Assembly: GCA_034440455.1 (NCBI GenBank)
Contig: JAWXCB010000043.1
Coordinates: 1 to 5,324, forward strand
From: JAWXCB01 sp034440455
GTDB taxonomy: Bacteria > Bacteroidota > Bacteroidia > Chitinophagales > CAIOSU01
Direction of reading: 5' to 3'
DNA: 5,324 bases
A model generated the notes under the pieces. The model was not told where the DNA came from and did no database searches. It worked only from the letters and a program-made list of their open reading frames with translations. Positions 1 to 5,324 of the stretch are shown piece after piece. A program made the position numbers and the translations under genes. Positions within the stretch are counted from its first letter, which is position 1. Every line of letters begins with the position of its first letter.

Positions 1-20
1 CTTGCCTGCCGGCAGGCAAG
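1..20. repeat. Perfect 20-base palindrome at the window edge
   Basis: CTTGCCTGCC is followed directly by its exact reverse complement, giving a 10+10 inverted repeat with no spacer. It could form a GC-rich hairpin or cruciform. It is not followed by a T-run on the plus strand (AAAAGG follows), so it does not look like a plus-strand terminator; minus-strand flanking sequence is outside the window. It lies inside the open frame of the broken minus-strand gene, where it reads as the peptide CLPAGK. Short palindromes with a TGCCGGCA core are often highly iterated in bacterial genomes, so this is probably one copy of a dispersed repeat; that is inference, because only one copy is present here. A partial relative (CCTGCCGG) occurs at 286-293. 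Confidence 0.75.
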
Positions 21-350
21 AAAAGGGGAGGGTGTCAGCGTTAGAGTTTTTAGAACCGCCCCTATAATGAATTAGGTAATTGCCCCATTCAATGATGCGC
101 CACATCCATATCTTCAGCGCAGCATTGTAGATGACACCATCATCAATGCGCACAAAGTCACCGTTCGTACCGCTCTCGTAATGTACGCCAGGTGGGAGCC
201 TCCACGCTTGTAGTTGGCTCCCAAAAAGTAGTTACGCACCGTTTCTTCATTTTCATGCAGTTCGTTGGCAATGCGGCTTATGCGGCCTGCCGGAAGACTG
301 TCTTTGATTTTTCTGAATTCCTGAAATGGTAAAACCAGAGGTGTAAGGTT
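1..350 (-). pseudogene. Broken small helix-turn-helix-like protein (frameshift, no start)
   Basis: Read on the minus strand, 350 down to about 197 gives a peptide with LPFQEFRKIKDSLPAGR, then RISRIANELHENEETVRNYF (284-225) and LGANYKRGG. The second stretch looks like a helix-turn-helix that would bind DNA. That frame then runs into unrelated residues and a TGA at 114-116. From about 196 to base 1 the sensible continuation lies in another frame: PPGVHYESGTNGDFVRIDDG followed by VIYNAALKIW, open to the window edge. The switch falls at a CCC run (194-196); one extra C would restore a single frame. Upstream, the frame meets TAA at 351-353 with no ATG, GTG or TTG in between, so the start also seems lost. 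I do not recognise a named family. The C-terminal part runs through the palindrome at 1-20, so the original stop may lie outside the window. A sequencing error could explain the frameshift but not the missing start. Confidence 0.6.
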
Positions 351-390
351 TTATTAACTGAAATATAGGGAAAAACCGAGGGGATTAACT

Positions 391-415
391 AAAAAACCGG
401 TGTTTTTTTGCACCG
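391..415 (-). terminator. Probable Rho-independent terminator, minus strand
   Basis: On the minus strand CGGTG (415-411) and CACCG (402-398) form a 5-bp stem around an A-rich 8-base loop, followed by G and then six T (396-391). This is the layout of an intrinsic terminator, though the stem is short and the loop large. It lies about 140 bases past the stop codon of the sigma-factor gene and just before the broken regulator, so it would end the sigma transcript and separate it from the gene remnant. Confidence 0.45.
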
Positions 416-421
416 TAGATC

Positions 422-470
422 AGCAATGCAATATCGTTGCCTTGTTGCAATGCAGGAAATATTGCAATTG
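422..470. repeat. Cluster of inverted TTGCAAT-like repeats
   Basis: TGCAATAT (427-434) and ATATTGCA (459-466) are an exact 8-base inverted repeat with 24 bases between them. The interval carries further partial copies of the same word (CGTTGC, GTTGCAATGC). The whole 422-470 stretch is therefore rich in overlapping dyads built on TTGCAA. It may be a folded 3' untranslated region of the sigma-factor mRNA, or a protein-binding dyad upstream of the broken regulator. Nothing in the sequence decides between these. The rest of the gap 351-552 holds no gene that I can support. Confidence 0.3.
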
Positions 471-552
471 AACCCTCTGTGATAATTAAAGTAGGTTGAG
501 AATCCTCAGAGTTGAATTCGCGTGGAAACTAAAAACACTTAACCAATGAAGA

Positions 553-1425
553 TTACTGGCAGAGATACTCTTTCAGCATTCCGGTGTCGGAACAGTTGCG
601 CAACTTCACGAGCGCTTTATCTTTTATTTGACGGATGCGCTCTTTTGTGAGGTTAAGTTCTTCTGCGATGGTTTCAAGACGCAGCGCTTCTTGCTTCCCG
701 CCAAGTCCGAAATACATCTTTATTACTTGCTTCTCAATGTCTTTGAGTCTTGATAACATGCGCTCCGTGTCAATTCTGAGTGAGTCGGAATAACTCATGT
801 TGCTGTCAGCGGTTGCACAATTTTTATCTTCCAGCACATCAACAAGTGAATGTGATTCGCCTTCTTCAAAGGGCGCATCCATAGATAAATGGCGCGACGC
901 TACTTTCATTGTTGCAGTGAGTTCGGCAACATTCACATCCATTTTTTCAGAAAGTTCTTCGTGTGTTGGTTCGCGTTCATACTGCTGCTCGAGGTCTGCG
1001 AATACTTTATTAAGCTTGTTCAGAGTGCCTACTTTGTTAAGCGGCAAGCGAATCATGCGCGATTGTTCGGCAATTGCCTGCATGATGCTTTGGCGAATCC
1101 ACCATACTGCATAAGAGATAAATTTAAATCCTCTTGTTTCATCAAATCGTTGCGCTGCTTTAATTAAGCCCAAATTGCCTTCGTTGATAAGGTCATTGAG
1201 CGACAAGTATGTGTTGGGATATTGTTTTGCAACAGACACTACGAAGCGCAGGTTTGCATTCACTAATTTTTGCAGCGCATCCTGATCGCCTTTTTTAATT
1301 TTTCGCGCGAGCACTGCTTCTTCTTCTGCAGAGATTAAATCAACCTTTCCGATTTCAGTGAGATACTTTTCAATGGATTGGCTCTCACGATAAGTAATAG
1401 ATTGCGTAATCTTCAGTTGGCGCAT
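553..1425 (-). CDS. rpoD: RNA polymerase sigma factor, RpoD/SigA family
   Basis: This 290-residue protein directs RNA polymerase to promoters. The N-terminus (MRQLKITQSITYRESQS) matches the form typical of Bacteroidota housekeeping sigma factors, which lack acidic region 1.1. Region 1.2 is at about 14-47 (YLTEIGKVDLISAEEEAVLA). Region 2 is at about 50-125, with NLRFVVSVAKQY, DLINEGNLGLIKAAQRFD and the region 2.3-2.4 stretch RGFKFISYAVWWIRQSI for -10 recognition and melting. Region 3 is at about 128-195 (NKVGTLNKLNK to HLSMDAPF). Region 4 is at about 220-280, with helix-turn-helix TIAEELNLTKERIRQIKDKA. The ATG at 1425 is chosen because it yields the conserved N-terminus; A-rich sequence without a Shine-Dalgarno precedes it, as is common in this phylum. 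Length fits the family (about 285-290). Region 4 and the C-terminus (MLKEYLCQ) differ more from the usual phylum sequence than region 2 does, so a close paralogue of the primary sigma factor is possible. Family assignment is near certain; the symbol is less so. Confidence 0.93.
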   Translation of the reverse strand: MRQLKITQSITYRESQSIEKYLTEIGKVDLISAEEEAVLARKIKKGDQDALQKLVNANLRFVVSVAKQYPNTYLSLNDLINEGNLGLIKAAQRFDETRGFKFISYAVWWIRQSIMQAIAEQSRMIRLPLNKVGTLNKLNKVFADLEQQYEREPTHEELSEKMDVNVAELTATMKVASRHLSMDAPFEEGESHSLVDVLEDKNCATADSNMSYSDSLRIDTERMLSRLKDIEKQVIKMYFGLGGKQEALRLETIAEELNLTKERIRQIKDKALVKLRNCSDTGMLKEYLCQ

Positions 1426-1592
1426 GTGTTTTGGATTTTAATTAACAGTGTGTTGAAAAATCAGGGTGGTAAAGGTAACTATTTTTTTCACTTAGCACAT
1501 TTTTTTTTCGCAGCGCAAAAACAAAATAAATTTTCAACCAAAATTTGAATGCTGCGGAAAGAAAAAGCAGATTTAACGGAAATAACTTGCGG
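1426..1592 (-). promoter_or_regulatory. Spacer with weak promoter-like motif for the sigma gene
   Basis: This 167-base AT-rich spacer separates two co-directional genes. On the minus strand TACCTTTA (1477-1470) matches the Bacteroidota -7 consensus TAnnTTTG except for its last base, about 45 bases before the sigma-factor ATG. I see no TTG at the expected -33 position, so the promoter call is weak. The spacer also holds the hairpin described separately. No gene is evident in it. Its length and the structured element suggest that the sigma gene has its own transcription start rather than depending on the long upstream gene. Confidence 0.25.
1509..1556 (-). repeat. Two-tier hairpin between the surface-protein and sigma genes
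   Basis: CGCAGC (1509-1514) pairs exactly with GCTGCG (1551-1556). Inside it AAATTTT (1528-1534) pairs exactly with AAAATTT (1540-1546) around a 5-base loop. In the minus-strand transcript this gives a 6-bp GC-rich base and a 7-bp AT-only tip, followed by an A-run, not a T-run, so it is not a classical terminator for the surface-protein gene. The inner stem is followed on the minus strand by a T-rich stretch (ATTTTGTTTTTG) and could act as a poor terminator. It could equally protect the 3' end of the mRNA. Confidence 0.4.
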
Positions 1593-4500
1593 TTATTTCA
1601 AGAGCGTAAGGCTTCCTTTGAAAATTTCCTTATCCCCCGTGAGATAGGTCACATCTACGCGATATACATACACATCGGGGGGCAAAGTTTTCCCGCTGTA
1701 GGAGCCATCCCATCCGGTGGATAGGATGTTGGTTTCAAACACCTTTTCGCCCCAGCGATTGAAAATAAACATCTGGAATTTGTCAATCTCCCATCCTGTG
1801 ATGAGGAAGATGTCATTTACTCCGTCTCGATTTGGCGTAAAGGCATTCGGAATATTCACCAATGGATTGCTGAACACAATTATTTCAACTGCATCGGTGT
1901 AATCGCATCCATTCACATCATCAACCGAGAGAGTATAGATAGTGGTGGTGAGCGGCCTTGCTACAGGGTTCACACACGCAATGCAATTCAACCCAACTGG
2001 TGGCGACCAAATCACAGTGTTCACGAAATTGGCATCGCTGAATGTCGGATTCAATATAATGCTTTCACCAATCCGCACCGAATCATCCGCGCCTGCGCTA
2101 ATTGTAATTCCTATAGGCTCGTTGATGGTGAAATTGGAGGTGACAGTGCAACTGTTCGCATCGGTAACAGTAAGTTCAAAATCGCCCGCGCATAATCCTG
2201 TAATGGGTGATGAGTTTGTCGGAGTGGTTCCCGGCAAACTAAATGAATAGGGTGTAACACCGCCTGCGCCAGCAATGTCAACCGTGCCGTTGCACAATTG
2301 CGGACAGGAAGCATCGGTTGGTGTTATTGATACGCTCAACACGAGGGGTTCGATTACCGAAGTGGTTACAGTGGTAGTGCAGTTATTTGCATCAGCAACA
2401 AGGAAAGTATAAGTGCCCGGGCATAATGCCACGAACTGATTGGACAACTGGAAGTTTGCGCCATTATCAATGCTATATTCATAAGGCAGTGTGCCGCCTG
2501 TTGCATTGTTATCAATACTGCCATTGCAGTCGCCATTGCACTGCACATAAGACGCGGCAGCAGTGAGCGAAATCGCGGCAGGGTCGGTAATTGTTACTAC
2601 ATCCGTAATTTGGCAAATCCCTCCATCGGTAACAACGATGTTGTAAACTCCCGCGCACAGATTAATGAAACTGTTTCCCGCTTGAAAAGTGATTCCGTTG
2701 TCAATGCTGTAATCAACTGCGCCCGTAGCGTTGATGAGAATTGACGCATCGCAAATCAAATTACATGAAGGGTTTGCGCTTGTAATGCTTATGATGGAGA
2801 GGTTTCCCGTGTTGGCGACAGTAGTCGTTGTTGTGCCGGGGCAACCGTCAGCATCTTGCGCAGTAATGGTATGGTTGCCCGGACAAACATTTGAAAATGT
2901 AGTTCCGCTCTGAAATGCACCATTATCTATGCTGTATTGAAAGGGCGCGCCTGCTCCACCGTTTGCAGAAACATTAATTGCGCCATCACATCCACAGGTA
3001 GCATCTGTCGGGGTTGCAGAAACAACAATTGCCGCAGGCTCTGTAATTACAATCTGGTTTGTAAATTGACAACCGCCTGCATCTTCAATCAGGATATTAT
3101 ATGTTCCAGCGCATAATTCTGAAAATATTCCGCTGGGTTGAAAGTTCGTTCCGTTATCAATGCTGAATTGCACGGGAGCAATTCCAAGATTTTCTGTAAG
3201 CGTAATGCTGCCGTCACATGCGCCATTGCAGGAATTATTGCCTGAAGCAACGGTGTTGATCATGTTGCAGCAAACCTGCGCGGTGTTTATAGCCACCGTG
3301 CCTGAGAATGCGCAGCCTGTTGCATCTGTTACCGAATAAGAATAGGTGTTTGGCGGCAGGGCAGCGAACACGCCCGTATTGTTTGGCGCTCCAAAGCCAA
3401 TATCATAATCGTAAGGGCTTGTGCCGCCTGATGCCATGAGCGTAATTGTGCCGTCATTTAATCCCGCGCATGTTTCATTGGTAAAGGCTTCGGTGACAGT
3501 GATCGTTGCGGAAGGGTCAATCACAACATTAAATGTGCCGCTGCAATTCGCAAAATCCTGAACCGTCATCGTGTAGGAGCCAGCGCACAAGCCGCTGAAT
3601 ATTGAACTTGCCTGAAACCCATTGCCAATATTATATGCGAAGGGAGCCGTTCCACCTGTAACGCTCACAGTCACCGCGCCATCACATCCCGCGCAGCTTT
3701 CATTCGTCTTCATATAAGAAGTAGTAAATCCTCCTGCTATATTAATAGTCACCTGATCTTGCACGACAACCGTTGTGCCGTCACACGCCTGATAAACGCC
3801 TTCTACACGATAAATAGAAGTTCCGGTGGGACACACGCTGATGGTGGGTGTGTTGCCCAATGAATTATTCGCAGCATCATACCATGTGAGCGTCCAGTTG
3901 GGAGTGCCGTTTGGCGTGAAGCGCCATGCTTCATTGTTGGTTGACCACGGTCCGGTGTTTCTGTTTGGAGGAGTGATTCCTTTTGTGCCGTCAATATTTT
4001 GTAAACCGATTACTGCGTTGCCGTCATTCCATGAAGTGCAGGTGGGCTTGTCTTTTATATATACCTCAATTGCGTTTGTTGTTTCATACAACACGATTTG
4101 CTGCGTGGTTTCCAAACTGTTGCAACTGTAGTGGCGCACAGTGCTGAAGTTCACAACAAACGTGCGGCAGGGAGCAGCGCCCAACACTGCATAATTAATA
4201 TTGGCAGGATAGGTGGGAAAAAAAGGGAAGGAAGTTCCCGGCACAAACACGTTCGGGTCAATATCATGAAAAGCGCCATTGATAGAGTTATTATAGATGC
4301 CGGGCGGAGGTCCGGGAGTGGGAATCGAAGAATTAAAATTCCATGCGCAAAAATTATTTGCCATTGAAACATCAAAGGAAAGCACTCCGTTGGTGCCGAT
4401 AATAATCCTATTATACTGATTTCCGTAAAAACAAAAATTAAAGGGCAGATTGATAATGCCTGTCCATTCATCATCCACATTAATAAACACGCGCGTGCCA

Positions 4501-4721
4501 CCCGTGAATGGATAAGGAGGCGCATAAGCAATGGAAGCAACCGAATAATCCGTTGTGGCTCCCGATTGAAAAATCGTTGCCGAAAGGTTGGTGCAGTTGG
4601 TGGTGCAGTTTAAATTTTGGTCAGAACCCGCATCCACATCGGGGCAGCCGGGAGCTTGCGCACCCGCATTGTTCAACACAATAAGTAAAAAGAAAAAGAG
4701 ATGAACGCTCCTGAATTTCAT
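1593..4721 (-). CDS. Secreted SprB-repeat protein with T9SS C-terminal sorting domain
   Basis: The 1042-residue product begins with a signal peptide (MKFRSVHLFFFLLIVLNNAGA, probable cleavage after A21). No lipobox follows. Residues 22-275 form a Cys-rich N-terminal region with FNFCFYGNQYNRIIIGTNG and FHDIDPNV, resembling NIDO- or lectin-like leaders of large Bacteroidota surface proteins; its ligand cannot be told. Residues 276-330 look Ig-like. Seven SprB-type repeats follow at about 333-869. Residues 870-950 form an Ig/PKD-like module (YTLSVDDVNGCDYTDAVEI). The last part, about 955-1042, is a CHU_C/gliding-motility type domain: NIPNAFTPNRDGVND, FQMFIFNRWGEKVFET, GWDGSY, LPPDVYVYRVDV, and the end FKGSLTLLK. 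In this family that domain is the type B signal for export across the outer membrane by T9SS. SprB itself is the gliding adhesin of Flavobacterium; this protein is far smaller and a role in adhesion is only inferred. The ATG at 4721 gives a complete signal peptide. No Shine-Dalgarno of normal spacing is present. Confidence 0.92.
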   Translation of the reverse strand: MKFRSVHLFFFLLIVLNNAGAQAPGCPDVDAGSDQNLNCTTNCTNLSATIFQSGATTDYSVASIAYAPPYPFTGGTRVFINVDDEWTGIINLPFNFCFYGNQYNRIIIGTNGVLSFDVSMANNFCAWNFNSSIPTPGPPPGIYNNSINGAFHDIDPNVFVPGTSFPFFPTYPANINYAVLGAAPCRTFVVNFSTVRHYSCNSLETTQQIVLYETTNAIEVYIKDKPTCTSWNDGNAVIGLQNIDGTKGITPPNRNTGPWSTNNEAWRFTPNGTPNWTLTWYDAANNSLGNTPTISVCPTGTSIYRVEGVYQACDGTTVVVQDQVTINIAGGFTTSYMKTNESCAGCDGAVTVSVTGGTAPFAYNIGNGFQASSIFSGLCAGSYTMTVQDFANCSGTFNVVIDPSATITVTEAFTNETCAGLNDGTITLMASGGTSPYDYDIGFGAPNNTGVFAALPPNTYSYSVTDATGCAFSGTVAINTAQVCCNMINTVASGNNSCNGACDGSITLTENLGIAPVQFSIDNGTNFQPSGIFSELCAGTYNILIEDAGGCQFTNQIVITEPAAIVVSATPTDATCGCDGAINVSANGGAGAPFQYSIDNGAFQSGTTFSNVCPGNHTITAQDADGCPGTTTTTVANTGNLSIISITSANPSCNLICDASILINATGAVDYSIDNGITFQAGNSFINLCAGVYNIVVTDGGICQITDVVTITDPAAISLTAAASYVQCNGDCNGSIDNNATGGTLPYEYSIDNGANFQLSNQFVALCPGTYTFLVADANNCTTTVTTSVIEPLVLSVSITPTDASCPQLCNGTVDIAGAGGVTPYSFSLPGTTPTNSSPITGLCAGDFELTVTDANSCTVTSNFTINEPIGITISAGADDSVRIGESIILNPTFSDANFVNTVIWSPPVGLNCIACVNPVARPLTTTIYTLSVDDVNGCDYTDAVEIIVFSNPLVNIPNAFTPNRDGVNDIFLITGWEIDKFQMFIFNRWGEKVFETNILSTGWDGSYSGKTLPPDVYVYRVDVTYLTGDKEIFKGSLTLLK
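2115..3725 (-). repeat. Seven tandem SprB-type repeats within the surface-protein gene
   Basis: The units are about 72-77 residues each, at about 333-403, 406-480, 487-561, 564-636, 641-714, 717-792 and 794-869. A typical unit reads: Cys, 1-3 residues, Cys-D/N-G at its start, then GGTxPYxYSIDNG, then LCAGTY, then TVTDAxxC, then a closing NEP/TEP-like turn. Six units have four cysteines at equivalent positions (for example C498, C502, C537, C551). Unit 2 has only C418 and C470. Unit 5 is short and lacks the GGTxP turn. The codons for YSIDNG are similar between units at DNA level (ATCAATGCT and variants on the plus strand near 2467, 2699 and 3157), but the units as a whole have diverged, so recent tandem duplication is unlikely. 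Confidence 0.85.
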
Positions 4722-4919
4722 TGCCTCAGATTAAGGGTTTTTAATCGGAGCGTTAAATTAGGAATATCGTTGCATTTTAAAGTGAAAAAGTAGGAGTTCA
4801 TTAGACAAAAATCGTCAGTTAATATTTTGCGGCTTGGGGAGGGGCGGGATTTTTAGCACCAAAGTTCATACGAAGTACAAATGATGAACCTTCCACAAAT
4901 ATTTCTTCGAGGTACGTCT
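4722..4919. other. Non-coding spacer upstream of the surface-protein gene
   Basis: This stretch lies between the surface-protein start codon and the intron insertion region. It contains a G-rich tract at 4831-4848 (GG, GGGG, GGGG, GGG) and an imperfect hairpin, GTTCAT (4864-4869) with ATGAAC (4884-4889) around a 14-base loop. The promoter of the surface-protein gene should be here on the minus strand. TACTTTTT (4793-4786) resembles the -7 motif TAnnTTTG but has no well-spaced TTG, so I do not assign it. A short plus-strand frame from 4881 (MMNLPQIFLRG...) runs straight into intron sequence and shows no family match, so I do not call it a gene. Confidence 0.5.
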
Positions 4920-4942
4920 GCCGCCTTTTTGGTAGCTGCTGT
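4920..4942 (+). other. Possible intron target: small stem-loop plus 6 bases
   Basis: GCCGCC (4920-4925) can pair with GGTAGC (4931-4936) around a TTTTT loop, with one mismatch and one G-U pair. Six bases (TGCTGT) then lead directly to the intron start. Group IIC introns are known to insert just after stem-loops such as terminators, with a short IBS1 in between, and this layout fits. The stem is weak, and I could not find a convincing complementary EBS1 (for example ACAGCA) in domain I, so the assignment is tentative. Confidence 0.3.
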
Positions 4943-5324
4943 GTGCGCCTTGAATGGTGAATATAGTTCTTTTAAAAGAAGAACCTCAGAGAGTGAAAAT
5001 CTCTCCAACGCGGGGATTAAAGCTCCGAAGTGTAGCAAGTCGCAAGGTGGTTTACCGCGAGGTAAGCACTGAAGTAAGCGAGCCTGTAAAGGTCGGTACA
5101 GACGAACAGAAACCGCATAGGTGGCTTGGCAGGTTGGATAAGGTAGCCACGCATACCAACGTCCAAAAGGTGAGCAATCACCAAAGAAACCTGTCAGGTT
5201 GATGTGGCAGGCATTGACCGAAGGATATTCACCTTACCGAGGGAGGTCTCCAATCGTGCAAAGAGGGTTGGAGAAGTCAGCAGAGGTCATAGTAGTTGGA
5301 GCAACGAGTTCCGCAACGCGGAGA
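4943..5324 (+). mobile_element. Group II intron, 5' part (domains I, II and start of III)
   Basis: The RNA encoded here is a self-splicing ribozyme and retroelement. It begins GTGCGCC, fitting the 5' consensus GUGYG; GTGTG at 4941 is an alternative start. Domain I (about 4943-5240) shows small hairpins in order: GTTCTT/AAGAAC (4966-4984), GAGAG/CTCTC (4989-5005), TTACC-GCGA-GGTAA (5052-5065), GGTGA-GCAA-TCACC (5169-5182) and CCTGTCA/TGGCAGG (5190-5211, one G-T pair). Two of these carry GNRA tetraloops, usual in tertiary contacts. CGCAAGG (5041-5047) and CTGAAGTAAGCG (5069-5080) match, from memory, the same order in the Oceanobacillus iheyensis IIC intron. The junction ACCGAGGGAGG (5236-5246) leads to domain II, a perfect 7-bp stem TCTCCAA/TTGGAGA (5247-5274). 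Domain III starts with GTCAGCAGAGGTCATAGTAG (5277-5296) and a TCCGC/GCGGA hairpin (5310-5322). The reverse transcriptase in domain IV and catalytic domains V-VI would lie beyond the window. The compact size suggests IIC or a related bacterial class; subclass is unsure. Confidence 0.88.
5247..5274 (+). ncRNA. Group II intron domain II hairpin
   Basis: TCTCCAA (5247-5253) pairs perfectly with TTGGAGA (5268-5274), leaving a 14-base loop. It sits between the domain I closing junction GAGGGAGG and the domain III core, as domain II does in compact bacterial introns. The stem and loop are somewhat larger than the tetraloop-capped short stem I recall for the O. iheyensis intron. A GTG frame from 5256 stays open to the window end, but it crosses conserved structural RNA and I do not consider it coding. 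Confidence 0.75.

Noticed and set aside
47..57. TTTTTAGAACC here and TTTTTAGCACC at 4850-4860 as flanking direct repeats of a mobile unit
   Set aside because: One mismatch in 11 bases over 4.8 kb of AT-rich DNA is readily chance, and the interval contains a housekeeping-type gene with no transposase or integrase.
797..1167. Plus-strand frames opposite the sigma-factor gene
   Set aside because: They are antisense shadows of a well-conserved gene, with Ser- and Cys-rich low-complexity peptides and no domain.
2115..3725. Regular spacing of similar DNA words, considered as a CRISPR or DNA satellite array
   Set aside because: The period of about 220-230 bases and the conserved protein motif show that these are diverged protein repeats, not a nucleotide array.
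1717..4540. Several 60-130-residue frames on both strands across the surface-protein gene
   Set aside because: All overlap a 1042-residue gene with a signal peptide, repeats and a C-terminal domain that are coherent end to end; the alternatives show no motif.
1593..4721. Surface protein as a lipoprotein because of C26 near the N-terminus
   Set aside because: The Cys is five residues past the likely AGA cleavage site and no lipobox precedes it; the T9SS C-terminal domain gives a sufficient explanation for surface location.
4881..5072. Plus-strand frame starting MMNLPQIFLRGTSAAFLVAAV, which could be an exon with a signal peptide interrupted by the intron
   Set aside because: It is short, has no ribosome binding site or family signature, and two thirds of it is intron domain I sequence. 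Intergenic insertion is the simpler reading.
5256..5324. Open frame from GTG in intron domain II-III as the start of the intron reverse transcriptase
   Set aside because: It overlaps the domain II stem and the conserved domain III core. Intron-encoded proteins normally lie in domain IV, further right, and no reverse transcriptase motif appears.

Overview
The window looks like a chromosomal segment of a member of the Bacteroidota. Three things point there: a short group-1-type sigma factor with the N-terminus typical of that phylum and no acidic region 1.1; a large secreted protein built from SprB-type repeats with a C-terminal type IX secretion (T9SS) sorting domain; and start codons preceded by A-rich sequence without a clear Shine-Dalgarno. 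No species can be named from the sequence.

Layout, left to right. Bases 1-350 hold a broken minus-strand gene: a small helix-turn-helix-like protein whose two halves lie in different frames, with no usable start codon. Its 3' part runs through a perfect 20-base palindrome at the window edge. Bases 351-552 are non-coding, with a probable minus-strand terminator (391-415) and a cluster of inverted TTGCAAT-like repeats. Bases 553-1425 (minus) encode an RpoD/SigA-family sigma factor. Bases 1426-1592 are an AT-rich spacer with a two-tier hairpin. Bases 1593-4721 (minus) encode a 1042-residue secreted protein with a signal peptide, a Cys-rich N-terminal region, seven SprB-like repeats, an Ig/PKD-like module and a CHU_C/gliding-type C-terminal domain. 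Bases 4722-4942 are a non-coding spacer with a G-rich tract and small hairpins. From about 4943 to the window end the plus strand is the 5' part of a group II intron (domain I, domain II and the start of domain III). Its general plan resembles compact IIC-type introns; its reverse transcriptase, if present, would lie beyond the window.

The sigma factor and the surface protein are co-linear, but the 167-base spacer gives no reason to treat them as functionally linked. The sigma factor would act in the cytoplasm with RNA polymerase. The repeat protein would be exported by Sec, then by T9SS, and fixed at the cell surface. The intron is an independent retroelement next to the divergent 5' end of the surface-protein gene. 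I see no clearly new multi-gene system. The points most worth a second look are the intron and its insertion site, the decayed regulator with a palindromic repeat in its reading frame, the paired loss of cysteines in one SprB repeat, and the question of whether the sigma factor is the primary one or a paralogue.
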